From positions 1-35,209 of IMG/VR virus record IMGVR_UViG_3300028044_000035: a stretch of 35,209 nt of DNA; one strand, 5' to 3'. Numbering within the stretch: the first letter of the stretch is position 1; each line of letters starts with the position of its first letter. A program made the translations under genes and the position numbers. Positions 1-7,077 of the stretch are shown one piece after another. The notes beneath the pieces are model-generated. The model was not told the DNA's origin and made no database searches. It saw only the letters and a program-made list of their open reading frames with translations. The DNA is from a virus.

Positions 1-515
1 TGATAACTATACGAAACTGCCAAGCCACCAGTATTTGTAATTGCTACTAATATATTAACTGTGCTTGGCTCTGCTCCGTAATTTCCAAATGGAACCATAT
101 TAAGATTTAATTGAAACCCGCCTTCTGAATAATATATATCTAAACCAGTTGTATTGCTTACTCCTGGAAACCAGTCCATTGAATATAAAGAGATAGATGG
201 TGTATTTGGATAAGCCCAGTATGTATTATCTGGTTGTCCAAATGTAATTATAGAGTTTGTTGTTGCATAAATGTTTTCATACTGTACCCCGTCAAAAGTA
301 ACGGTGGTTGCAATTGGTATTTGATAAGATGTGTCGTCACCTGAGCAAGTATCCATATGATGCACTATAGGTTCAGCATCGCCTTCATATGCTGCTGCTA
401 TGGTTTGTGATTGAATATAGTTGACACAAGTTGCGTGTGCATTTTCTGGAAAACCAAAAAGACTTGCAAATAAAATTCCCACCACTGTGATTATGCGTAG
501 GATTTTTTTGTTTAT
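1..515 (-). CDS. Exported protein of unknown function, partial, apparent ATA start
   Basis: The frame is open from codon 515-513 to the left edge of the window, so the C-terminus is missing. The first residues form a textbook signal peptide: basic KK/R n-region, hydrophobic core (IITVVGILFASLFGF) and an AHA|T cleavage site after about residue 28. The mature part has two Cys near its start and a beta-rich stretch (FDGVQYENIYATTNSIITFG) reminiscent of nidogen-like extracellular domains; that resemblance is weak. The frame has no ATG, GTG or TTG at the right place. A stop (518-516) is followed directly by ATA, and an AGGAG Shine-Dalgarno at 528-524 sits 8 bases upstream of that ATA. The only in-frame alternatives are two GTG codons about 9 residues in, which would remove the charged n-region. 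It has its own promoter and lies after a terminator. Function unknown; likely secreted or surface-located. Confidence 0.7.
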   Translation of the reverse strand, partial: MNKKILRIITVVGILFASLFGFPENAHATCVNYIQSQTIAAAYEGDAEPIVHHMDTCSGDDTSYQIPIATTVTFDGVQYENIYATTNSIITFGQPDNTYWAYPNTPSISLYSMDWFPGVSNTTGLDIYYSEGGFQLNLNMVPFGNYGAEPSTVNILVAITNTGGLAVSYSY

Positions 516-529
516 TTAAGGCACTCCTA

Positions 530-547
530 ATTAACTAGTTAGTTAAT
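530..547. promoter_or_regulatory. Palindrome, possible operator
   Basis: The sequence ATTAACTAGTTAGTTAAT is an inverted repeat with 8-base arms around a 2-base centre. It lies between the extended -10 box at 551-559 and the Shine-Dalgarno at 524-528, so it covers the expected transcription start and early leader of the exported-protein gene at 1-515. That placement is typical of a repressor operator. No regulator is identified, and AT-rich palindromes can arise by chance. Confidence 0.4.
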
Positions 548-550
548 CAT

Positions 551-559
551 ATTATACCA
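551..559 (-). promoter_or_regulatory. Extended -10 promoter for the exported-protein gene
   Basis: The minus strand reads TGGTATAAT, a perfect extended -10 element of the sigma70 class. No good -35 is seen, which is usual for extended -10 promoters. The start is expected near 544, giving a leader of about 30 bases before the ATA codon. It lies immediately downstream of a strong terminator, so it restarts transcription for the gene at 1-515. Confidence 0.6.
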
Positions 560-561
560 TT

Positions 562-592
562 ATAAAGAAAAAGGCGCAGATTTCTCTGCGCC
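562..592 (-). terminator. Intrinsic terminator with GAAA tetraloop
   Basis: On the minus strand GGCGCAGA, loop GAAA and TCTGCGCC form a perfect 8-bp GC-rich stem closed by a GNRA tetraloop (592-573), followed by TTTTTCTTT. It begins 20 bases after the stop of the exported surface-like protein and would end the transcript running through the terminase and that gene. Confidence 0.9.
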
Positions 593-611
593 CTATTCCT
601 TAATTTGTTAA

Positions 612-1733
612 TTACTTAACAAGTGTAACCTTTGCTGAAGGGTTTTTCTTATTCCACTTCTTAGCAAGATCATTAAATGCCTTCTTCATTGCAGCAATTG
701 CAGCAGCATTCTCAGCCTTAACAGCATCTAGTTCTACCTTGGCAGCAGCCTTGGCATCTGAAATAGCCTTATCTGAAGCAACCTTAGCGGTTACAGCATC
801 AGCCTTTAGAGTTACAACTTCTGCCTTAAGTGCAAGGATTTCTGCATCAGATGCAGCCTTTGCATCAGCAAGAGCCTTTGCAGCAGCAGCCTTCTCAGCA
901 GCGAGTGCAGCAGCAGAAGCAGCCTTCTCAGCAGCGAGTGCAGCGTTAGCAAGAGCAAGAGCACCAGCAAGATCAGAAACTGTTACGATAGCAGTCTGTG
1001 ATGTGACTGCAGTTGCAAGAGTTGGAACGGCAGTAGGCGCTGTAATAGAAGCACCAACAGCAACAGTTCCAGCAGTTGCAGGAAGTGTCAAATCAGCAGA
1101 GGACTTACCTGCTACAAGAGCATCTGCGGTAACTGAACCAGCAGTTACTCCACCAAGTGCTGTAACGGTAATTGTTTCTCCACTCTTTGCGTTTCCAAAA
1201 ATATCTGATACTTCAAAAGTAGCAGTTATCTTTGATGCAATTCCACCATTGGCAGGAACTGTCATCTTAAGATTGTAGGCAGGACCTACGGCTCCCTTAA
1301 GATATACGGTTGTTGCTGCTCCAGTTACGGATGCAGTAAGAGCAGATGCAGATGTGCTAGTTGTAAATACATAAACTGTAGCAGTTGTGCTTGCTGGTGT
1401 TACTGTAAGACTTGTAACTCCAGATGCTGATGTTACTGTAGCGCCAAGAGCGCTTACAATTTTAGCATTTCCAGTTGTAGTAAATGTTACTGGTGTTCCA
1501 GCAACCACTGTAGCAACAACAGTTAGGGCCTCTTCGGAACCAACAGTTGAAGTATCAGAAACAACATTGTCAAACGGAACCTTAATTACATAAGGCGCTG
1601 CAGCAGTACCAGAACCAGAATTAGCAGTTGTTACCGCTAGAGATACTGTGTTGGCACTTGCAGGTGTTGCAACAATTGTGCCCAAAGTCATGGCTGCAAC
1701 CAGACCCAGAGCAATTTTCTTAAATGAATTCAT
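612..1733 (-). CDS. Exported Ala-rich surface-like protein with C-terminal coiled coil
   Basis: The 373-residue protein has a clear signal peptide (FKK n-region, hydrophobic core, ASA|N cleavage after residue 27). Residues about 28-250 are Thr/Val/Ala-rich beta-type sequence resembling Ig-like surface domains. Residues about 253-340 are Ala/Lys/Glu-rich heptads (AALAAEKAA, ALADAKAAS) expected to form a long coiled coil. A conserved-looking tail, FNDLAKKWNKKNPSAKV, ends the protein. From memory, this layout and tail resemble abundant surface proteins of freshwater acI actinobacteria; no search was possible. ATG is preceded by AAGGAG. The gene follows the large terminase by 16 bases and is closed by a strong terminator. 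Its Ala-rich, relatively GC-rich codons suggest high expression. It could be a virion decoration, a receptor mimic or an exclusion protein. Confidence 0.85.
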   Translation of the reverse strand: MNSFKKIALGLVAAMTLGTIVATPASANTVSLAVTTANSGSGTAAAPYVIKVPFDNVVSDTSTVGSEEALTVVATVVAGTPVTFTTTGNAKIVSALGATVTSASGVTSLTVTPASTTATVYVFTTSTSASALTASVTGAATTVYLKGAVGPAYNLKMTVPANGGIASKITATFEVSDIFGNAKSGETITVTALGGVTAGSVTADALVAGKSSADLTLPATAGTVAVGASITAPTAVPTLATAVTSQTAIVTVSDLAGALALANAALAAEKAASAAALAAEKAAAAKALADAKAASDAEILALKAEVVTLKADAVTAKVASDKAISDAKAAAKVELDAVKAENAAAIAAMKKAFNDLAKKWNKKNPSAKVTLVK

Positions 1734-1749
1734 TTTTCTCCTTGTTTAT

Positions 1750-3531
1750 TTAAATTAGTTTATATTCATTTAGAAACTCCTGAATATCTTCAGGAATCTC
1801 CTTGTTATCCAATTCTACCATAGCCCTCTGCTTATCCGCAAGTCGGCTGGCAGAACTCCAAGTATGAACCTCAATTTCTAGATTAGAGTCCTTACTTGTA
1901 TGGGATATTGCTCCAAATACCGCCCCACAAACGGCATCTGCCAAGTCCTTAGATTTCTTGCGTGGATGATCAACTCTATTATTTTTCATAATTTTAAGTT
2001 CACTCATCTCCTCAAGCAATAAGGGAATCATGGGCATTGCAATTCTCTCTTCATATATCATCATGGCTAGGTCTTCATAGTGTTTTTTGGCAACAGAAAC
2101 AGTGTCTGTTTTTATGCCTACCGCTTTTAATTCCTGCTGAATATCAAAGGACTGCCAGCGGTCAAAGGTGACCATGCCAATGTTAAAACCTTCTCTACGT
2201 AAATTCTGTATCCACTTTTTAACCTCAGATAAATCTACAGGACCCTCTACCTTTGGTTCCCACCAAGCAACGGCATCTACGATAACAATTGGCGCTACCT
2301 GCTCGTAATCTTTAATTACTTGAATGTTTACCCAGCGTTCAACGTGTGCGATAGCAACAGCACACTTATCATGTCTTTGTGCAAGGTCAGCATGGATATA
2401 ATATATTTTTTCTGGATCTGGTTTAAAACCAGCATCAAACCTTCTGTGATTATCTATAGGATTTCTTAATGTCATACATTTTTCTAATTTATCTTTTTGC
2501 TTAAAGAAAGCATCTGATGAATATGTTGGGGTACATAAAAATCTCATCATTGCATCACCTATATCAGTTAAAAATGCAATCTTAAAATCATCAATCTTTC
2601 TAGTAGGATTTACTTCCCATGTAGGTCTTTTAAGTGCAAACATTCTGGGGTATTTATATGATTTAATATGGTCTTCTTCCCATACTATTTCAAATTCATT
2701 ATCTGGTCCTTCTGGTAGTTCTTCATTAATAACAAACTTATATCTACGCTCTATTACATCTTTTTCCATGATTACATCTTCATACCGTTTTGAAATGAAG
2801 TCGCCGTTGTAGCGAGGAAATGAAAGAAGAACTACTTTGCCAAGATCTGGAAAACGAGAGTCTACTGTACCTCTAAATGCTTTATATATATTGTCAGCAG
2901 TCTTACCCTGATCATTTCCTGTTCCTACTTCTGTAACGAAGCCAGAAATTTCATCAAGTACCGCCATAAATAAGTTAAGACCCTCGTGTGATTCACGCTC
3001 AGAGTGACCTGAGTAAACGGTAATAGATTTATCAAAACCAATAGAGTTTACCTTTGGATCATACTTTCCAGCAAACCATGGAGACTTCTCAATCTTAGTT
3101 TTAAAACCTTTGAAGAAAACATTTTTAGCCTGCTCAGCATTAATAGCAACGTTGATAATATCTATGGCATCATCACTTGGTTTTCCATAATACCTCGCAG
3201 GATCTTTAAGGCAAAGAAGTTTATAAACAACATAGGCACAAGCAACAGTAGATACAAAGTCTTTTCCACTACCCTTTCCTAGTTGTAAAATAATCTCATT
3301 CTTAGTATATTTAGCAAAATGTTTGTCGCCCTCTTCATGCCCCATCAACATTTGCAAATCTTCTTTACGATAGATCTGGCTCATTGCTTCAACAATATCA
3401 TATTGAATGGCAGACAATGGCGGTTGATTTAGAAAGTCTGGAGACTCAACAAAGGTCTTTGCGTCTACAGGATTTTCATCAAATTGATTATCTTGAAGGG
3501 CTTCAAAGAAATCATTGAACTTGGTGGACAA
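1750..3531 (-). CDS. terL: Terminase large subunit
   Basis: This is the ATP-driven DNA-packaging motor with its headful/cos nuclease. The N-terminal ATPase shows a Walker A motif GKGSGKD (residues 85-91) in which the usual Ser/Thr is Asp, and a Walker B VLDE (191-194). The C-terminal RNase H-like nuclease shows acidic residues at IHADLAQ (D382), TFDRWQS (D457) and KSKDLADA (D529, D532). The length of 593 residues is normal for the family. The start is a TTG lying 20 bases inside the end of the small-subunit gene; no in-frame ATG lies near, and GGGGAAG precedes it. The overlap implies coupled translation of the two subunits. Confidence 0.93.
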   Translation of the reverse strand: MSTKFNDFFEALQDNQFDENPVDAKTFVESPDFLNQPPLSAIQYDIVEAMSQIYRKEDLQMLMGHEEGDKHFAKYTKNEIILQLGKGSGKDFVSTVACAYVVYKLLCLKDPARYYGKPSDDAIDIINVAINAEQAKNVFFKGFKTKIEKSPWFAGKYDPKVNSIGFDKSITVYSGHSERESHEGLNLFMAVLDEISGFVTEVGTGNDQGKTADNIYKAFRGTVDSRFPDLGKVVLLSFPRYNGDFISKRYEDVIMEKDVIERRYKFVINEELPEGPDNEFEIVWEEDHIKSYKYPRMFALKRPTWEVNPTRKIDDFKIAFLTDIGDAMMRFLCTPTYSSDAFFKQKDKLEKCMTLRNPIDNHRRFDAGFKPDPEKIYYIHADLAQRHDKCAVAIAHVERWVNIQVIKDYEQVAPIVIVDAVAWWEPKVEGPVDLSEVKKWIQNLRREGFNIGMVTFDRWQSFDIQQELKAVGIKTDTVSVAKKHYEDLAMMIYEERIAMPMIPLLLEEMSELKIMKNNRVDHPRKKSKDLADAVCGAVFGAISHTSKDSNLEIEVHTWSSASRLADKQRAMVELDNKEIPEDIQEFLNEYKLI

Positions 3532-4051
3532 CTGTAATCACTTCCCCATTTTTGGCAATTGCAGATAATCTTTGCATTATTAAGTCACGAACCTCTGGAT
3601 GCTCAGAAGCGATATCACGAAGAATGCCAACAAGAACTTCTTGTCTCTTTTCAATTTCAACTATCTCTTCTGCTAATTCTTTATTTTCTAGCAAACCAGC
3701 CTTCTGTAGCATATCAATTCTTCTTGCCTCAATATCCATTACAAGTTTAATTGCACCAGTTTTAGCAGTCAGGTTTGCTGTAGTTGTTGCATCATCAATA
3801 ACTTCATAGGCCTGCTGTATTAGTCTTGTGTAATGTGCATCTGCTGCGACCAGTGCATCTTTTGCACGAGCACGAATAGCATCGTTTGCAGACGCCATAG
3901 TTTTCCACTCATTTAGATGTGCTACTACACGAGTTCTTGGAATAGCAAGATCTTTAGATATCTTAGTCGGATCATGACCCTTTAGATATTCTTCAACAAC
4001 CTTATTCACTTCATCAAGATGTTTAACTAATTCAATTTCAGTGTCTGACAT
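3512..4051 (-). CDS. terS: Terminase small subunit, probable
   Basis: The 179-residue protein has an N-terminal helix-turn-helix-like stretch (YLKGHDPTKISKDLAIPRTRVVAHLNEW, about residues 22-50, given here in parts: ISKDLAIPRTRV is the core) followed by a long helical region with charged heptads and a C-terminal beta tail. That is the usual build of a small terminase subunit, which recognises phage DNA and oligomerises. The assignment rests on this architecture and on the 20-base overlap with the large subunit. ATG is preceded by AGGGA. It overlaps the DUF3310 gene upstream by 14 bases. Confidence 0.75.
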   Translation of the reverse strand: MSDTEIELVKHLDEVNKVVEEYLKGHDPTKISKDLAIPRTRVVAHLNEWKTMASANDAIRARAKDALVAADAHYTRLIQQAYEVIDDATTTANLTAKTGAIKLVMDIEARRIDMLQKAGLLENKELAEEIVEIEKRQEVLVGILRDIASEHPEVRDLIMQRLSAIAKNGEVITVVHQVQ

Positions 4052-4283
4052 ATTTTCCCTCTAGTCTATTGATTTCATCCTGAATATAAAATATTGCTTT
4101 CTTTAAATCTTCAATGTGTTTGGCTTCATCTTTAATTCCTGCTCTCCAAAGATATTTTATTGCATTTCCAATGTTAAAGTTTCTATGCCTAGTTATCTGA
4201 ATACACTCAACACCAGATGGATCTGTTGTATAGTGTGCAGGATGATTTACCTGGTCTACTGTAATATTAAACTTATTATTCAT
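4038..4283 (-). CDS. DUF3310 family protein
   Basis: The 81-residue protein carries the DUF3310 signature: VNHPAHYT near the N-terminus, GVECIQI, then GNAIKYLWRAG and EDLKKAIFYIQ. The family is widespread in phages and often found near nucleotide-metabolism or replication genes; its biochemical role is not established. The ATG overlaps the stop of the 51-residue HTH gene in an ATGA arrangement, and its end overlaps the small terminase gene. It is thus locked into the packaging operon rather than the replication block. Confidence 0.88.
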   Translation of the reverse strand: MNNKFNITVDQVNHPAHYTTDPSGVECIQITRHRNFNIGNAIKYLWRAGIKDEAKHIEDLKKAIFYIQDEINRLEGKYVRH

Positions 4284-4435
4284 CGTCTTGAATTCCTTAG
4301 TTTAAATTTTGCAAGGTAAACATAGATTGTTTCTATGCTTACACCGCATTCTTTTGCTATCTCTTCTGGACTTTTTTTGTCCATGTGATACCTCTTCTTA
4401 AGCCATAATTCATTTTGATACATTCTAGCACCCAT
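4280..4435 (-). CDS. Small helix-turn-helix protein, 51 residues
   Basis: This short gene begins with ATG two bases after the stop of the HNH endonuclease and is preceded by AGGGAG at 6-base spacing. The product contains the phrases WLKKRYHMDKKSPEEIAKEC and GVSIETIYVYLAKFKL, a classic HTH of the sigma-70 region 4/resolvase type: a helix, a turn at ECGVS and a recognition helix. Its TGA overlaps the ATG of the DUF3310 gene. Perfect operon spacing on both sides and a complete HTH support a real gene. It could be a miniature regulator or the separated DNA-binding domain of the neighbouring homing-type nuclease. Confidence 0.75.
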   Translation of the reverse strand: MGARMYQNELWLKKRYHMDKKSPEEIAKECGVSIETIYVYLAKFKLRNSRR

Positions 4436-4437
4436 GA

Positions 4438-5040
4438 TTACTCCCTGTCAATCCTTGTACTATTAATTTTATTTGCTACACGCAATATCCAGTTTTCAAA
4501 ATCTTTTTCATCTCTATCGCTTTTTGCATAATTACACCACTTACAACATGGCTGAACATTTTTTATAGTATATCCCAAAGCATTATCAACTCTATCTAAC
4601 CCAGTAAATTTAAAAGATTTTGACCATGGAGAAGATTTTGGAGCAGTAAAAAAAGATGTTTCTTTGTTATCACAATAAACACATGGTAAAGATATTTTTA
4701 AAAAAAAATCTTCTTTGGAAATATCCCATTCTATGTTTCTTTGTTTTGCGCTACTTTTATACCTACCGTAAACAGCATTTTTTGCTTGACTATCTGTATA
4801 GATTCTATTACTTTTGCCACGATTAATAAAACCGCATTCATTACAACTTTTAATTCCAGATTTTTTAGGGGTACCATATAAATGACCAAGCCTTTTTTTC
4901 TTTACAATAGAGCCACATTTACAAATAAGATCTACAACCCTAATAATATAGCCGTAAGTATCTTTTATAGAATATACCTTATGTACTGTAAGATCTCCAA
5001 ATACCTTGCCTATTGGTGGATCTTCAAGTTTTATTCTCAT
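4438..5040 (-). CDS. HNH endonuclease
   Basis: The product has four Cys groups (ICKCG, SCNECG, PCVYCD, CCKWC), suggesting structural zinc sites, and an HNH core LDRVDNALGYTIKNVQPCC followed by WCNYAKSD. The HNH family nicks or cuts DNA; in phages it acts as a homing nuclease or, next to terminase as in HK97 gp74, in DNA packaging. The frame opens at 5076 with an ATG overlapping the RuvC stop (TAATG). I prefer the internal ATG at 5040 because a perfect extended -10 box lies 6 bases before it and the protein then begins MRIKLEDPPIGKVFGDLTV, a usual opening for this class. The start choice is uncertain; the gene is not. Two bases separate it from the HTH gene. Confidence 0.85.
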   Translation of the reverse strand: MRIKLEDPPIGKVFGDLTVHKVYSIKDTYGYIIRVVDLICKCGSIVKKKRLGHLYGTPKKSGIKSCNECGFINRGKSNRIYTDSQAKNAVYGRYKSSAKQRNIEWDISKEDFFLKISLPCVYCDNKETSFFTAPKSSPWSKSFKFTGLDRVDNALGYTIKNVQPCCKWCNYAKSDRDEKDFENWILRVANKINSTRIDRE

Positions 5041-5046
5041 GGCACC

Positions 5047-5055
5047 ATTATACCA
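5047..5055 (-). promoter_or_regulatory. Extended -10 promoter of the HNH gene, possibly leaderless
   Basis: The minus strand reads TGGTATAAT, identical to the box at 551-559. Only 6 bases separate it from the ATG at 5040, so transcription should begin at or next to the start codon and give a leaderless mRNA. It lies inside the longer reading frame that opens at 5076, which argues for the shorter form of the nuclease. Downstream genes include the terminase pair. Confidence 0.6.
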
Positions 5056-5075
5056 TATATATAGTCTTGGTAACA

Positions 5076-5639
5076 TTAAAATATTTCTTTATGGGTATTG
5101 CAGGCCCAATGTCCTATTCCAGCGGCATCTGCCACATCATAATCCTCTATTTTTTTATCATATGCTATTTCTAGTAGTTTAATTGTTCTACGTTTTCTAA
5201 AATCACGCTCATATGATTTATACCATGACAATGATTTGCCAGGATTAAGAGATCTTAATTGTAATTGCTCTTCTTTTGTAAGTCTTTTATTTCCTAAAAA
5301 ATTTTGCCATTCTACTGGAGAAACACTTGCTATTTTTTTTATACCAGAAATTCCTGCCCCACCTATTATCCCACCTTGAACTAATGCAAGGTCTGCCTGA
5401 GTTTTAGGAGAATTCATAAAAACGGTATGCTCAATAACAATAGCATTAATCATATTATAATGATCAAACAATGCCTTAGTCTTAGCAGTAGCATCTATTA
5501 CTTTTTGATATATGTTTGCACCTTCAAAGTTTATTTTTCCAAATCCAGTTATGGTTTTGTTTGTATAAAATGCAAAGGCAAGACTATTAGTACTGGCATC
5601 AATAGCACAAATATTTGCTGGTTGACTAGTCTTGCTCAT
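5076..5639 (-). CDS. RuvC-like Holliday junction resolvase
   Basis: RuvC-type enzymes cleave four-way junctions, which phages must resolve before packaging. The RNase H-fold acidic residues are visible in order: ICAIDAS (first Asp), AIVIEHT (Glu, middle of the protein) and DYDVADAAGIGHWA (paired Asp at the C-terminal helix). The length of about 187 residues fits the family. I start at ATG 5639 (MSKTSQP); the frame also offers a TTG two codons earlier. It overlaps the preceding zinc-finger gene by 14 bases and sits between recombination genes and packaging genes, consistent with debranching of replicated DNA. Confidence 0.85.
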   Translation of the reverse strand: MSKTSQPANICAIDASTNSLAFAFYTNKTITGFGKINFEGANIYQKVIDATAKTKALFDHYNMINAIVIEHTVFMNSPKTQADLALVQGGIIGGAGISGIKKIASVSPVEWQNFLGNKRLTKEEQLQLRSLNPGKSLSWYKSYERDFRKRRTIKLLEIAYDKKIEDYDVADAAGIGHWACNTHKEIF

Positions 5640-5916
5640 AATCAATTATTCCTTTAAGTTCTTTTATCATTTTTTCTACTGCCTTTTGGCTTACGTTGCA
5701 ATTAGAACAGAATCCAGAGTCGTTGTATATTGATAGTTGTACTCCACAACCACCAAGACATCTACGAATCTTGCCTATTCTTTTTTGCCTGCGAGAAACA
5801 TTGTACCTTTCGGCAATCTTATCTTTTGTAGCAGAGTCTCTGCACTCTGTACTACAATATATTTGATAAGTTACCTTTGGCTGAAAGCGCTTATCGCATC
5901 TTTCACACAGTTTCAC
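5626..5916 (-). CDS. Small zinc-finger protein
   Basis: The 96-residue product has an N-terminal CERCDKRF ... YCSTEC treble-clef-like zinc site and a second cluster CLGGCG ... GFCSNC near residues 53-74, joined by a basic linker (SRRQKRIGKIRR). This suggests nucleic-acid binding. It starts with GTG, overlapping the end of the Cas4-like nuclease gene by 14 bases, and overlaps the RuvC-like gene. It resembles the zinc-ribbon helper proteins often found in phage replication operons; no specific function can be named. Confidence 0.75.
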   Translation of the reverse strand: MKLCERCDKRFQPKVTYQIYCSTECRDSATKDKIAERYNVSRRQKRIGKIRRCLGGCGVQLSIYNDSGFCSNCNVSQKAVEKMIKELKGIIDYEQD

Positions 5917-6736
5917 TCAGCCCCTCCATAGATTTTATTTTAATAACTCCTGGCTCTGCAGTAGCGCAAATAGCCTTTACTGGACAACCCTTACATATCT
6001 TAGAGTTAGACCTGTAATTTTTTTGTGGTAAAGTCTTATCTTTCCACGCTTGACGAACAACACGCATCCACTCAAATGTATTTTCAATCCATTGTCTATA
6101 AAGATCTGTTACCTCTATAGGAAATACAACAAGTTCATGATTGTTCTTGTTTTCATAAATCAGAACACCCTTAGCCCTTTTTAATATTTTCATATATATC
6201 AATAACTGCATAAGGTGTCCAGTTTTTGGCTCACCTTTTACTCTAAAATGTTCAAAGGCATCATGTTGCATTGTCTTGATTTCAGCAATAATTTCTTCCT
6301 CTTCCCAATTAAGAATAGCGTCTCCCCATCCAAAGATTGGTGGATCAGAGTGAGTAACTTTAAACTCTGTAGTCTCTACTTCTTTTCCAGTTTCTTCAAG
6401 AACCTTTTCATCAATAAACTTTTTTGCTACCCCAGAATCCATCATTGCCTGTTGAATTCTGTCATGAGAAAGTGTTCCACTGGTCATATTTGCTACACCA
6501 TATGGCGTGTTATTATCTTCAAATATGTTCCCCTCAAAAGCAAAATACCAATATCTTGGACATTCTCCATGACCCCAAACCAAAGTAGATGGAGCAAAAG
6601 TTTTCTTTTGAGTATGTTTCGGACCACGCTTTGCAACGTATCCAGAATTAATCTTTTCTATCAAGGCCTTTGTGTCAATAATCTGCGGTCTATCTTCAGG
6701 CCTTATCATTATATTTTTCAGCAAGTTTTTAGTCAT
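5903..6736 (-). CDS. Cas4-like PD-(D/E)XK exonuclease
   Basis: The 277-residue protein looks like the Cas4/RecB-type single-strand exonuclease found in many phages, here a recombination enzyme and not part of a CRISPR system. Visible motifs are GECPRYWYF (first Fe-S cysteine), IFGWGDAIL (Asp), EIIAEIKT (E-x-K), MQLLIYM (QhxxY-like) and a C-terminal ICKGCPVKAICAT supplying three more cysteines for an iron-sulfur cluster. A promoter lies 17 bases upstream and AAGGATG serves as ribosome site. Its partner is probably the RecA-like recombinase at 7525-8541. Confidence 0.85.
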   Translation of the reverse strand: MTKNLLKNIMIRPEDRPQIIDTKALIEKINSGYVAKRGPKHTQKKTFAPSTLVWGHGECPRYWYFAFEGNIFEDNNTPYGVANMTSGTLSHDRIQQAMMDSGVAKKFIDEKVLEETGKEVETTEFKVTHSDPPIFGWGDAILNWEEEEIIAEIKTMQHDAFEHFRVKGEPKTGHLMQLLIYMKILKRAKGVLIYENKNNHELVVFPIEVTDLYRQWIENTFEWMRVVRQAWKDKTLPQKNYRSNSKICKGCPVKAICATAEPGVIKIKSMEGLSETV

Positions 6737-6752
6737 ATCATCCTTTTTATCT

Positions 6753-6761
6753 ATTATATCA
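6753..6761 (-). promoter_or_regulatory. Extended -10 promoter for the nuclease/resolvase genes
   Basis: The minus strand reads TGATATAAT in the 26-base gap upstream of the Cas4-like gene. The start is expected near 6746, ten bases before the ATG, with AAGGATG between. It belongs to the same TG-N-TATAAT group as the other boxes in the window. Confidence 0.6.
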
Positions 6762-6762
6762 G

Positions 6763-7077
6763 TTAACGCATTATGTATTTGAGCGCTGAAACCAAGTCGT
6801 TGATTGACTCTGCTGCAGTGTAATAAATGTTTTTCTTGCCTCTGTCTGTCTTGTCAACATTTGTCATCCAAGTAGCCCTAAATGCCATCTTTGCTGCAAT
6901 AGCCTGAAGCCTAACAATTTCAAGACTTGCCACCTGTGGTGGAATGTCTGGCTTTATAATTAACTTAGCAATCATTGTTAAAGCGGTAGTTAATTCTTCA
7001 TCTTCCATATAAGTGGCTATCTCAGATAACCCATTAATCATTTGTAGTGTTGTTTGTCCACTTTCAGATTCCTTCAT
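6763..7077 (-). CDS. Conserved-type phage protein of unknown function
   Basis: The 104-residue, mostly helical protein (start MKESESGQ) has no motif that I recognise. Its middle contains PPQVASLEIVRLQAIAAKM followed by YYTAAESINDLVSALKYI, which suggests a helical bundle. The gene overlaps the preceding nuclease-like gene by 14 bases and ends just before the Cas4 promoter, so it belongs to the RecA operon. A structural or accessory role in recombination is only a contextual guess. Confidence 0.75.
   Translation of the reverse strand: MKESESGQTTLQMINGLSEIATYMEDEELTTALTMIAKLIIKPDIPPQVASLEIVRLQAIAAKMAFRATWMTNVDKTDRGKKNIYYTAAESINDLVSALKYIMR

Noticed and set aside
739-1278. Long plus-strand reading frame opposite the exported Ala-rich protein
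   Set aside because: It mirrors the Ala/Lys codon bias of the minus-strand gene, has no ribosome site, and the minus-strand product has a complete signal peptide.
5903-6736. Cas4-like protein as a sign of a CRISPR system
   Set aside because: No repeats or other Cas genes are present. Cas4-like nucleases are common in phage recombination modules, next to RecA-like proteins as here.
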